This document shows positions 26,209 to 32,421 of a stretch of DNA of 53,643 bases, piece after piece (the stretch's first letter is position 1; each line of letters begins with the position of its first letter). The DNA lies in IMG/VR virus record IMGVR_UViG_3300011115_000699, positions 1 through 53,643 of that record; one strand, given 5' to 3'. The DNA comes from a virus. Position numbers and translations under genes: made by a program. The notes under the pieces were generated by a model that saw nothing but the letters and a program-made list of their open reading frames with translations, made no database searches and was not told where the DNA came from.

Positions 26209-26604
26209 TTACTTAACTCCAAACCAATATGGCAGATTGTCTACCATAACCTCATGTATCTTAGACATTGACCACTCACGTTCCTTGGCGTCGTAAGCGG
26301 TATTGATCATTGATTCTGCCCAACCGTCAAAGTCGTGTGTGTTATCGAACACGTCATCGAAGTTGACGCTGGTTTGTTCAACGTAGACGCACAGCGAAGT
26401 AAGAAACAAACCTGTGACCAGGTCGTGATCTTCCTCTGAGTTGACATCCAACGTGAGACATTCACCTGCCGTGATGACGGCATCAGTTAGGTCGAGTGCC
26501 AAGCCCCACACATAGGGGGCTGGCTCTGTGTCTTTAGTGTAGTGACCCTGGTCATCCCAGTGATCTGAGAATCCGGACTCCCACTCTACCAAGTCTTTAT
26601 TCAA
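26209..26604 (-). CDS. Hypothetical acidic protein, TTG start, first gene of the operon
   Basis: The protein has 131 residues. The start is TTG 26604 with GGAGG eight bases upstream; no early ATG exists in frame. It is strongly acidic (many Asp and Glu), with aromatic clusters such as WESGFSDHWDDQGHY and a C-terminal PYWFGVK. Such charge could mean a DNA mimic, though this is only a suggestion from composition. A seven-codon upstream reading frame with the island-type leader (26597-26620) overlaps its start. Confidence 0.5.
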   Translation of the reverse strand: MNKDLVEWESGFSDHWDDQGHYTKDTEPAPYVWGLALDLTDAVITAGECLTLDVNSEEDHDLVTGLFLTSLCVYVEQTSVNFDDVFDNTHDFDGWAESMINTAYDAKEREWSMSKIHEVMVDNLPYWFGVK

Positions 26605-26620
26605 ATGTACAAGCCTCCAT
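26597..26620 (-). other. Possible seven-codon leader ORF overlapping the next start
   Basis: ATG 26620 is preceded by AGAGG and TACGTT, the same leader as five genes further right, and reads MEACTFE then TAA. Its stop overlaps the TTG start at 26604 region by a few bases, so ribosomes could terminate and re-initiate there. It may equally be a decayed start site. Confidence 0.3.
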
Positions 26621-26848
26621 AACGTACCTCTAAGATTTACAAGGACATTACATCACCTCTATTCAGACCCCGCAAGCAAGTGTGGGTACTATTTTCAGCC
26701 ATATACATCAGCATTACTTGCTGTGTGTGTGTGCGCTCGCCCGGCGCCGTTGATCCAAGCAGGGAATGCAATATGGGAATTGGTGCTGGAGTGGATGAGG
26801 ATTCCCAGCATCATTATCAGCCATCAATACCTGCGTGTGTGTGTGATG

Positions 26849-26869
26849 GTTCCGAGCGCAGCGAGGAAC
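26849..26869 (-). repeat. Mini-hairpin of the TCGCTNCGCTC family
   Basis: GTTCC and GGAAC enclose GAGCGCAGCGA, which is TCGCTGCGCTC on the - strand. The outer bases extend the stem (GTGATG..ATCAC with one bulge), giving about ten pairs. Confidence 0.6.
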
Positions 26870-26895
26870 ATCACCCGGCAGGGTGATCCAGCCCT

Positions 26896-26917
26896 GGGTG
26901 GCAGGGTGGGAGGGGGG
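26896..26917 (+). other. Potential G-quadruplex motif
   Basis: Four G-runs (GGG, GGG, GGG, GGGGGG) are separated by loops of five, one and one bases on the + strand, in a gene-free region. Confidence 0.4.
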
Positions 26918-27011
26918 ATAGCAGCCCCCTGGCAGCCGTCAGGCGCCCGAAAAGCCCTGGACGCAGCCCAAAGCTGGACGCGGAACCGGCACCGGATCAA
27001 AATCCTGGCAG

Positions 27012-27034
27012 CCCGACTCCCCCACTCCCCCCCC
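27012..27034 (-). other. Potential G-quadruplex motif
   Basis: The - strand carries GGGGGGGG, AGT, GGGGG, AGTC, GGG. The long first run can be split, giving four usable G-runs. Confidence 0.35.
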
Positions 27035-27198
27035 GGATCGATGTCCCCCTGATTTCGGGCCTGGATCCGGTCCCCCACTCCCCCACCGCGCAGCATACCG
27101 GTCTATTTCGCCCAAATACCGCAGGTATCCCCCTGCCGAGATAATCTGCCAGCCTGGCATATAACGCGCCTATTTGGCGATCCTAGCAGCCCAGACGC

Positions 27199-27230
27199 AA
27201 AAAGATCCGGCACCTGGAAGGCACCGGATC
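27199..27230 (-). terminator. Rho-independent terminator of the Cys-rich gene
   Basis: GATCCGG and CCGGATC (27204-27210 / 27224-27230) form a stem of seven pairs, followed on the - strand by TTTTT (27199-27203). It lies about 80 bases after the stop at 27312. Confidence 0.7.
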
Positions 27231-27311
27231 GAGATCGAAGCGGAGAGCTTTATCGGTTATCTCGCTCCAGCTTTATCAGGAGTGACAACCCGGCCCAGAT
27301 CAAGAGCATGA

Positions 27312-28205
27312 TTATAATGTGGATGCTGCACCTACACTTTCACCGGCGCGCCGAATGCGCATTTGAATGAGCTTGGATTTTCCGCCGTGCGCAGCAAATC
27401 CAATCGTGATATTTTTCTCCTTCAAAAAATCATCCTGCCAGCACAGGCGACAGCTCATGCACGTGACGTCTGATTTGCCCGCAGATTTCGCAACCTGCTG
27501 CGGGCATGGCAAAAGCGTACCACCATCCGGAAGCGGTGAAGGTATCGCGCGCCCGGCATCATTGACATCGAACTGATCGACGACCAAAGCTGTCGCATAC
27601 CCTGCTGATTTGGCGGCTGGAATGTCGTCGACGGAATCACACGATGCAAGAATCGAAACACCCTGCCACGATGAACGCGCCACCGAGCGCCACGCATGAG
27701 TATAAGACCAAACAGGCGCACCATGCACCGACTGGTACCGCATAGCAGCAGATGCAACGGTATGCGCCGAATAATCGGAAATGCAATCGCCCACAATGTG
27801 AATACGAAGCGGAAGCGCCGCGTACATTGTCATGCAGTCAATCGCCTGAGCTTCCGCATCCGCTACATCATCCGGCGATACTTGCAAGCCCCCAGCGCCC
27901 AGCGCCGCCACGTTAACCCGGCGCGTGGTGAAAGCACAATGTCCCTCTGTCGCATAACATCCGGCATTGTACAAAGCGCAAGGATTGAGATCCGTTGCAC
28001 GGTAGCCGGGACATGATACCTGTGATGTCCAGGTAACAGCACACGGCCCTGTTTTACCGTCGTCCGTGCCATACACAGGGACAACGAGATCAGCGAGCGG
28101 ATGCGACCGGGATTTCTTCGCCCTTACGAAGGCGATCCGCTCAGTGACAGAGACGCCCGCAGGGATTTGCCATTTCCGAATGGCAGCTACAAGACTAGTA
28201 GACAT
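27312..28205 (-). CDS. Cysteine-rich phage protein (DUF7227-like / Gp37-Gp68-like pattern)
   Basis: The protein has 297 residues starting MSTSLVAAIRKWQIP. ATG 28205 carries GGGGAGA nine bases upstream and the shared TTTACGTT leader. Seen: TSQVSCPG, NPCALYNAGCYATEGHC, then RIHIVGDC, WSYTHAWR, GVSILASCDS and, near the C-terminus, LLPCPQQ and CMSCRLCW, with FAAHG beyond. The N-terminal Cys pattern with GCYA recalls phage Gp37/Gp68-type proteins, some of which are annotated as radical-SAM-like; the clustered C-terminal Cys residues could hold an iron-sulfur cluster or zinc. Substrate and reaction are unknown. Its base composition is richer in G+C than the replication operon, which suggests separate acquisition. 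Confidence 0.65.
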   Translation of the reverse strand: MSTSLVAAIRKWQIPAGVSVTERIAFVRAKKSRSHPLADLVVPVYGTDDGKTGPCAVTWTSQVSCPGYRATDLNPCALYNAGCYATEGHCAFTTRRVNVAALGAGGLQVSPDDVADAEAQAIDCMTMYAALPLRIHIVGDCISDYSAHTVASAAMRYQSVHGAPVWSYTHAWRSVARSSWQGVSILASCDSVDDIPAAKSAGYATALVVDQFDVNDAGRAIPSPLPDGGTLLPCPQQVAKSAGKSDVTCMSCRLCWQDDFLKEKNITIGFAAHGGKSKLIQMRIRRAGESVGAASTL

Positions 28206-28239
28206 AACGTAAATTCTCCCCAAACAAACCCAAAGAATA

Positions 28240-28277
28240 GCCTACCAGGCACACCCGCAGGTATGCAGCTGGTAGGC
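28240..28277 (-). promoter_or_regulatory. Leader hairpin before the Cys-rich gene
   Basis: GCCTACCAG (28240-28248) and CTGGTAGGC (28269-28277) are a perfect nine-base inverted repeat with a 20-base loop, 35 bases before the start codon. There is no U-run. Confidence 0.45.
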
Positions 28278-28283
28278 ATGGAA

Positions 28284-28307
28284 TCCGGATCCCTAAACAG
28301 ATCCGGA
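28284..28307 (-). repeat. Inverted repeat at the end of the small gene
   Basis: TCCGGATC (28284-28291) and GATCCGGA (28300-28307) with an eight-base loop overlap the stop of the gene at 28293. A U-run is lacking, so it may stabilise mRNA ends rather than terminate. Confidence 0.45.
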
Positions 28308-28508
28308 AAATGTAGCCAACAGAGAATCAAAATCCCCAGCGGCCCAACGGATCAGAATATAGCGCGTGATGTCCCGCGCCGACTTGGTTCCCCAGTATCG
28401 CCCAGGTACGTGATCGATCATGCGCACGGCTATGTATTCGCCGACGCCAGCCGACTGCAAGGACGTACTAACAGACTGCATTTTTCCCCAAATAGATCCC
28501 CGTTGCAT
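28293..28508 (-). CDS. Hypothetical small protein of the accessory island
   Basis: The protein has 71 residues. Its ATG follows the upstream TAA directly (TAAATG) and AGGGGG lies eight bases before it; a second Met at residue 10 also has a purine-rich site. The C-terminal half (GEYIAVRMIDHVPGRY then ITRYILIRWAAGDFD) looks like a folded alpha/beta segment. The tight junction with the gene upstream argues for real expression. No family was recognised. Confidence 0.55.
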   Translation of the reverse strand: MQRGSIWGKMQSVSTSLQSAGVGEYIAVRMIDHVPGRYWGTKSARDITRYILIRWAAGDFDSLLATFSGSV

Positions 28509-29285
28509 TTAGATGTCCCCCTGCCGACCGGGACCCGATGTAGAATCCCAAAGCTCTGCGATATCGCGGAAGATATCCCGGTATGGATGACCCGAGATTC
28601 TACCGGCAGCGCCAAGCTCGCACCATTTGCAGAGGAGAAAGAAATCACCATAAGTGGTGATGTCCCGCATGGTATCTAAATACCGTTGATACGGATCCCA
28701 ATGAGGAGGATCAGCGCAGGTAGCCAACTCATGCACCCGCCCCCAATACCACTCATAAAACGAAGCAACCTGCCCGCGTACAAATTCCCTATGCCATTGA
28801 TCGAGATCGAGAACGCGCCACACGAGAACGCCGGGGAAATAATCCGTTGCATTTGTTTCCCAGTCCCGCCGAGGATCAGTAACGCGATCCGCTGCCGGGA
28901 TAAATTCCGCAGGGATATCGCGGAAACTTGCATCAAGCGCTTTATAGGCGTGACGCGCTTTATCGCAGACGTGCAAACGATCCGCACCTGCAACGATAAC
29001 ACGGCAAAGCTGGTACGCTTGACGGCGAGACAATGCCAACCGCGTACGTGACATCAAGTGATTGACACAGCGTAGCCGATTGAACACGCGCCGTTCCACG
29101 CCGTCGGAAATGGTGGAAGGATGCAAGCTGTCAAGCTTGGAAGGTTCGAAACCCGTAGCCGAGATCATCGACTCCACAGATGCATGGAAATCAGGCGAAC
29201 CCGAACCATACCCGCGAACAGCGAAGATCGATGCAGCCCTAAGCGTAGCGTACCGCGCATCATGCCCAGCGTATTTAAATGCCAT
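28509..29285 (-). CDS. Hypothetical protein of the accessory island
   Basis: The protein has 258 residues starting MAFKYAGHDARYATLRA. ATG 29285 carries the shared leader (AAAGGGGTTTACGTT); a longer frame to 29414 is open but has no such signal. The sequence is rich in Arg, Asp, Tyr and Trp with many short helices (SFYEWYWGRVHEL; FFLLCKWCELG), and contains several Cys and His without a clear metal-binding spacing. The codon third positions are more G+C-rich than in the replication operon. The function is unknown. Confidence 0.6.
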   Translation of the reverse strand: MAFKYAGHDARYATLRAASIFAVRGYGSGSPDFHASVESMISATGFEPSKLDSLHPSTISDGVERRVFNRLRCVNHLMSRTRLALSRRQAYQLCRVIVAGADRLHVCDKARHAYKALDASFRDIPAEFIPAADRVTDPRRDWETNATDYFPGVLVWRVLDLDQWHREFVRGQVASFYEWYWGRVHELATCADPPHWDPYQRYLDTMRDITTYGDFFLLCKWCELGAAGRISGHPYRDIFRDIAELWDSTSGPGRQGDI

Positions 29286-29305
29286 AACGTAAACCCCTTT
29301 ATAGA

Positions 29306-29334
29306 ATCCCTGCCAGGTGAAGCCCAGCAGGGAT
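29306..29334 (-). promoter_or_regulatory. Leader hairpin before the 258-residue gene
   Basis: ATCCCTGC (29306-29313) and GCAGGGAT (29327-29334) pair perfectly with a 13-base loop, about 20 bases before the start codon, as in the other island genes. Confidence 0.45.
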
Positions 29335-29346
29335 AGAACGACGAAG

Positions 29347-29889
29347 CTAATCGATGCGAGATCCGGAAGTAATCTCAATTTTTGACGTAGCCGGGAAATC
29401 CTGGCCCCAGTCATCGATTGACTCGCGCAGCGATTCTACAAACGCATCCGCAAATGCCCGTTTGCGATCATAAGACTGCCCAAACTCGCGAACCCACAGA
29501 GAAAGCCCGGTGCCAGAGTATGAAGGAGAAAAGCCCGCATCGATGAACGCTTGACGCATCAAGCCCCGCGCGCCCTTCACATTTACCCATGCAAATCCAC
29601 AAATACCAGAATGCACATAGAAAGCTTCACGGTTCGAGGGGCATTGTTGAGTAATCCAGCCTATAGGTTCGACAGTGACTGTAGATGCAGCTCGCGTACC
29701 TTCCGAGGTAGCATTTGCCACGCTATCGGTAATAAGGGAATGCAAGAGCTCGCGATCAAATGCGCGCTCAGCGGATTTCTTCGAGATCATCGAGCGCCAC
29801 GCCGCGGCAGCTTCGCGCTTGTGAACAGCGCAGTATTTAGAACGCGCAGCAGTATGAAGGTTACAACCCTCAGATGCACAGGTAGACAT
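29347..29889 (-). CDS. Hypothetical protein with N-terminal zinc-knuckle-like motif
   Basis: The protein has 180 residues with the shared leader GGGAGAATTTACGTT before the ATG. Residues 4-24 give C-x4-C-x10-C-x2-H (CASEGCNLHTAARSKYCAVH), like the short zinc ribbons seen in phage HNH and terminase-associated proteins. The rest has a FYVHSGICGFAWVNVKGARGL segment and an acidic-basic helical C-terminus. The zinc site suggests nucleic-acid or protein binding. No catalytic motif was recognised. Confidence 0.55.
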   Translation of the reverse strand: MSTCASEGCNLHTAARSKYCAVHKREAAAAWRSMISKKSAERAFDRELLHSLITDSVANATSEGTRAASTVTVEPIGWITQQCPSNREAFYVHSGICGFAWVNVKGARGLMRQAFIDAGFSPSYSGTGLSLWVREFGQSYDRKRAFADAFVESLRESIDDWGQDFPATSKIEITSGSRID

Positions 29890-30160
29890 AACGTAAATTC
29901 TCCCAACTTCAAAACAGAATCGAACAGAGACATATTACAGGCGAGATTGTAACCCCGCAAGTAATAAGGCAAACGATTTGCCCGGAGGTTCCCAGGTTAT
30001 AAGACGGCTAAGGCATCGGATCCCGATCAATGGAGTAAATCTAAGGGTGATTTGTATTGGATTTTGATGCAGCTAACGCCAAATATTTACCAGCGATTTG
30101 TATAGCATCATTACCTGCGGTGTATATCTGTAATGCCAACCAGGGGATATTTTGCCCTCA

Positions 30161-30182
30161 AAAAATCGATTTTGTACTGCAA
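30161..30182 (+). repeat. 22-bp direct repeat, copy 1, with palindromic core
   Basis: The copy starts AAAAATCGATTTTG and ends ACTGCAA; its core AAAATCGATTTT is a perfect palindrome. The second copy begins 69 bases later with one mismatch. Confidence 0.65.
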
Positions 30183-30229
30183 GCCCGCGCCTACTGCCGA
30201 GCAGCTGCAAGCGCCTAAAACGCCCCCGC

Positions 30230-30251
30230 AAAAATCGATTTTGAACTGCAA
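30230..30251 (+). repeat. 22-bp direct repeat, copy 2
   Basis: Same sequence as 30161-30182 except A for T after the palindromic core. Confidence 0.65.
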
Positions 30252-30282
30252 AGCGCCCCTGTCATCTGTTCAGCTCGCGATC

Positions 30283-30296
30283 CTGCAGCGCTGCAG
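30283..30296. repeat. 14-bp perfect palindrome
   Basis: CTGCAGCGCTGCAG reads the same on both strands and lies 32 bases after the direct repeat pair. It could be a protein-binding site. Confidence 0.5.
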
Positions 30297-30389
30297 CTCA
30301 GAAAAAATACCGGAACGGATCAATACTACGCCGGAATGCGGCAGCCCTTGTGTTAGCACAGCACCAGGCCCCCCAGTCGGGTTCCAGGA

Positions 30390-30409
30390 ACCTTCGCATA
30401 CGCTCAGGT
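30390..30409 (+). repeat. Mini-hairpin of the TCGCTNCGCTC family (variant loop)
   Basis: ACCT and AGGT enclose TCGCATACGCTC, one base longer than the usual loop. Confidence 0.5.
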
Positions 30410-30454
30410 ACCGTATTGTCTGTGTACGCAAAGCAAAGGGTAGGAACGAGATAC

Positions 30455-30475
30455 CAGGTTCGCTACGCTCACCTG
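30455..30475 (+). repeat. Mini-hairpin of the TCGCTNCGCTC family
   Basis: CAGGT and ACCTG enclose TCGCTACGCTC. Confidence 0.6.
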
Positions 30476-30533
30476 TTGAGGGGAACCACACACCCTGTGT
30501 AGCCGATAAGGCACCCCCCTCCCCGTTCCAATC

Positions 30534-30552
30534 CCCTTCGCTACGCTCAGGG
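30534..30552 (+). repeat. Mini-hairpin of the TCGCTNCGCTC family
   Basis: CCCT and AGGG enclose TCGCTACGCTC. Confidence 0.6.
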
Positions 30553-30825
30553 TCTGTAAAAGGTAACACGCTCAGTTGTGTGGGAGGAGACAGTGCCGTG
30601 TCACTACGTTCCCCGGCAGAGACCTTGCCCTGTACTTGCGTGAGTCCTGTGTGGTCTTGTGTGGGTGTGTGATTCCAATTACCTGGCATATATACCTGCG
30701 TGTCTTGTGTGGGATGCTTCGCTATTGGGTGAACCTGGAATCCGTTGGTGGGTGTCCGCAAAGTGGGCTGGAATCCGCCGGGCAGCTGCCGACCTGATCG
30801 GTCGGTCTGGATCCGCAGACCTGAT

Positions 30826-30844
30826 CCCCTCCCCTCCCCCGCCC
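30826..30844 (-). other. Potential G-quadruplex motif
   Basis: On the - strand: GGG, C, GGGGG, A, GGGG, A, GGGG. Four runs with single-base loops make this the strongest such motif in the window, just downstream of a terminator. Confidence 0.45.
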
Positions 30845-30855
30845 TGATCGGAAGG

Positions 30856-30887
30856 CATAAAAATACCCCGACTGGATGTCGGGGTAT
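30856..30887 (-). terminator. Rho-independent terminator of the island's right operon
   Basis: ATACCCCGAC and GTCGGGGTAT form a perfect ten-base stem with a five-base loop (30863-30887), followed on the - strand by TTTTA. It lies ten bases past the stop at 30897. Confidence 0.85.
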
Positions 30888-30896
30888 CTGTTGGGG

Positions 30897-31127
30897 TTAG
30901 AGCGTTGGAACCGACAGGTTATCCTTGCAATAGCCCCAGCCCCTTAGGAACGCCAAGGTGCTAGCGCTATCCCCGGAATGTATCTGGTATCCCGCCCGCC
31001 CCGGCTGGATGTCATCGGTCAAATAGAGCGTATACCAGTATCCCGGCATATTCCCTTGAATCTGCAAGTCAAGCTTGAAAGCCCGCGCCTTGCGCATGAT
31101 GATAGTTTTGTATGGTTTACGTTCCAT
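30897..31127 (-). CDS. Hypothetical small protein
   Basis: The protein has 76 residues. ATG 31127 follows the upstream TAA directly (TAAATG) with GGAGGGG about 12 bases before it. The N-terminus is basic (MERKPYKTIIMRKARAF), then comes a beta-type stretch (GYWYTLYLTDD) and a Gly/Ser-rich end. Transcription ends at the strong terminator at 30856. A promoter-like element (GATACTTGCTTGCGGG) lies just upstream at 31148-31168. The function is unknown. Confidence 0.6.
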   Translation of the reverse strand: MERKPYKTIIMRKARAFKLDLQIQGNMPGYWYTLYLTDDIQPGRAGYQIHSGDSASTLAFLRGWGYCKDNLSVPTL

Positions 31128-31361
31128 TTACTTATTCCCCTCCAGATCCCGCAAGCAAGTATCAGCTGAGGTATTGACAGCACACCACCAACCGAGCGTA
31201 TTCCAGCAACCATAAGCCGTCAAGCCCAGCACCAACAGTGCGAACACTTGAAACCAACTCCCCCAAAAGATGAACACGGCAACGTAGACGAATAGAGCTG
31301 AGGAAAGCGCAAAGCCTACCAACAGCATAACGATTCCCAAAATAGCGAGTGCATTTTTCAT
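31128..31361 (-). CDS. Small two-span membrane protein
   Basis: The protein has 77 residues with leader AAAGGAAATACGTT before the ATG. Residues about 5-32 (ALAILGIVMLLVGFALSS and the following VYVAVFIF) and about 36-58 are strongly hydrophobic, giving two or three membrane spans with a short polar C-terminus (TSADTCLRDLEGNK). Such small membrane proteins in phage accessory regions are often superinfection-exclusion or holin-like factors. The choice cannot be made from sequence alone. Confidence 0.6.
   Translation of the reverse strand: MKNALAILGIVMLLVGFALSSALFVYVAVFIFWGSWFQVFALLVLGLTAYGCWNTLGWWCAVNTSADTCLRDLEGNK
31148..31168 (-). promoter_or_regulatory. Promoter-like element before the 76-residue gene
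   Basis: The - strand reads CAGCTGATACTTGCTTGCGGG, containing a GATACT -10-like box and the dispersed ACTTGC(TTGC)GGG element, followed by GGAGGGG and the ATG. Confidence 0.4.
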
Positions 31362-31378
31362 AACGTATTTCCTTTAGT

Positions 31379-31402
31379 TGCCGGGGATATTTCACCCCGG
31401 CA
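31379..31402 (-). promoter_or_regulatory. Leader hairpin before the membrane-protein gene
   Basis: TGCCGGGG (31379-31386) and CCCCGGCA (31395-31402) are perfectly complementary with an eight-base loop, 18 bases before the start codon. Confidence 0.5.
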
Positions 31403-31411
31403 GATTCCCAA

Positions 31412-31885
31412 CTAGCGTGATTCCCCAGCGTATAAACAATCCACAAGGCACAGCGGAAGATCAGTAATATTGATTTCTGATTTGATGTAATGAATCACTT
31501 TCGCGATGATTTCAGATGCAGACTCCGCCGTCAGTCTGTCATCTTGAATATTTACCCCAAGCTCTTCATTTGTATACCCAAGGATACAGGAGACGACATT
31601 TGAAGAATCACCAAACCATTCCCCGATTTCGTCTAGGATAGTTTCGATTTCGTAGAATCCCCCGCACCCTTTATCACCGTCAAGCGTCAAGGTTCCGTTA
31701 TCATAAATCATCTGCAAAATAGAATCATGGTCTAACAACTGAATAAAGCCCGGACATTTCTTATTTGTAATAATGTCGCCGGCAACCCCTAGCAGAATGC
31801 TAATGGATGTCAGATCACAGCACGTCAAGGGCTGCGTTACAAGTTGCAGATCAGGTGCGATTTGCAAGCGTGAACCGGTGTTCAT
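31412..31885 (-). CDS. Hypothetical acidic protein, first gene of the island operon
   Basis: The protein has 157 residues with leader GGGAGTATATACGTT before the ATG. It is acidic, with six or more Cys (TCCDLTS, KKCPGF, KGCGGFYEIE, LCLVDCLY) and a helical C-terminal half (ASEIIAKVIHYIKSEI). Cys spacing does not match a known zinc finger. It is the rightmost gene transcribed leftwards in the island, and a hairpin (31915-31933) lies in its upstream region. The function is unknown. Confidence 0.55.
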   Translation of the reverse strand: MNTGSRLQIAPDLQLVTQPLTCCDLTSISILLGVAGDIITNKKCPGFIQLLDHDSILQMIYDNGTLTLDGDKGCGGFYEIETILDEIGEWFGDSSNVVSCILGYTNEELGVNIQDDRLTAESASEIIAKVIHYIKSEINITDLPLCLVDCLYAGESR

Positions 31886-31914
31886 AACGTATATACTCCC
31901 AACTAAGTCACAAG

Positions 31915-31933
31915 CGTTGGAACGATTCCAACG
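31915..31933 (-). promoter_or_regulatory. Hairpin upstream of the 157-residue gene
   Basis: CGTTGGAA and TTCCAACG pair perfectly around a three-base loop (CGA). It could be an operator or an RNA leader structure. Confidence 0.45.
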
Positions 31934-32105
31934 TCTATAGGTTCGACAGCAGATCAGGTATTTCCTTCCGAGTCGGACATATATTTTCAGTTATTTTTTC
32001 CGGCTGGATCAGGGCTGGATTTACTAGCGGGGTATATAGGCGCGATTTGTACCGCCACGCAGCTACACAGTCCGATTTTTGCCGGGGGAGGGGTCGGGTT
32101 TCAAC

Positions 32106-32126
32106 CGACTTCGCTTCGCTCAGTCG
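32106..32126 (+). repeat. Mini-hairpin of the TCGCTNCGCTC family
   Basis: CGACT and AGTCG enclose TCGCTTCGCTC. Confidence 0.6.
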
Positions 32127-32195
32127 TTGTAGCCTACGGCTCTAAGACTGCCAGGTTGTGGGTGTGTGCTTCCTTGTTCTCTTCGTCCTTGTCGT

Positions 32196-32212
32196 CCTTC
32201 GCTTCGCTCAGG
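32196..32212 (+). repeat. Mini-hairpin of the TCGCTNCGCTC family (short stem)
   Basis: CCT and AGG enclose TCGCTTCGCTC; only three pairs are certain. Confidence 0.4.
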
Positions 32213-32421
32213 CCGAGAGTCCTCGGTCGGCTTCGCCTCCCTTCGGTTCCTTGTGTACTTACTTGCCTCCTTCCTACTTCCTCTTCCTTTTGTGTGCGTG
32301 TGGGGGGTGTGGCAACCCCCACCCCCGTATATATGTACCATTCCCCCCGTCCCCTACAGAACATCTCCTTACTTCTTACTTCTCCAACTGTAGAAACAAC
32401 CACACTCCCCAAAAATAGATG

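Larger units (their letters stand above)
26621..27311. other. Gene-free stretch with promoter-like elements, hairpins and G-runs
   Basis: About 690 bases with no convincing coding frame. It holds the element ACTTGCTTGCGGG on the - strand (26668-26684), TTACTTGCTGTG and ATACCTGCGTG on the + strand (26713-26838), and a GTTCC/GGAAC mini-hairpin (26849-26869). It also has G-rich runs (26896-26917 on +, 27012-27034 on -) and a terminator for the gene at its right (27199-27230). The middle is markedly G+C-rich with repeated CCCCCACTCCCCC. It could be a regulatory or replication-origin region. Confidence 0.5.
29890..30896. other. One-kilobase gene-free stretch with palindromes and repeats
   Basis: No convincing gene. 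The long frames on both strands owe their length to repeats and translate to Pro/Ser/Arg-rich strings such as ERSEG. It contains a promoter-like TTATTACTTGCGGGG on the - strand (29952-29969), + strand copies of TACYTGCG (30109, 30630, 30690), a 22-bp direct repeat, a 14-bp palindrome, and three mini-hairpins with the conserved loop. A G-quadruplex motif and the terminator of the 30897 gene complete it. A replication origin or regulatory region is possible. Confidence 0.5.
31886..32421. other. Divergent intergenic region without genes
   Basis: About 540 bases between the leftward island operon and the rightward early cluster. It contains an eight-base-stem hairpin (31915-31933), two mini-hairpins (32106, 32196), and a strongly pyrimidine-rich tract on the + strand (about 32160-32290). 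There is also a G-run/C-run inverted repeat near 32300-32326. Frames here translate to ERSEG-type low-complexity strings and are not believed. Confidence 0.5.

Noticed and set aside
26680-27160. Frames in the G+C-rich gap
   Set aside because: Length is explained by lack of A/T-rich stops; no start signal and Pro/Gly/Arg-rich products on both strands.
28284-28307. TCCGGATC hairpin as a terminator
   Set aside because: No U-run follows on the - strand, so ordinary rho-independent termination is unlikely.
30133-30761. Long open frames on both strands in the 30 kb gap
   Set aside because: They overlap each other, have no good ribosome-binding site, translate to Pro/Ser/Arg-rich strings with ERSEG-type pieces that come from the mini-hairpin repeats, and lack any folded-looking segment.
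29661-31949. 15-base identity CTATAGGTTCGACAG at 29661 and 31935
   Set aside because: One identical 15-mer pair is about what chance gives in a 53 kb sequence, and one copy lies inside a gene with no matching context.
29630-31950. tRNA-like GGTTCGA sequences in the island
   Set aside because: No cloverleaf could be built around them; acceptor and anticodon stems are missing.
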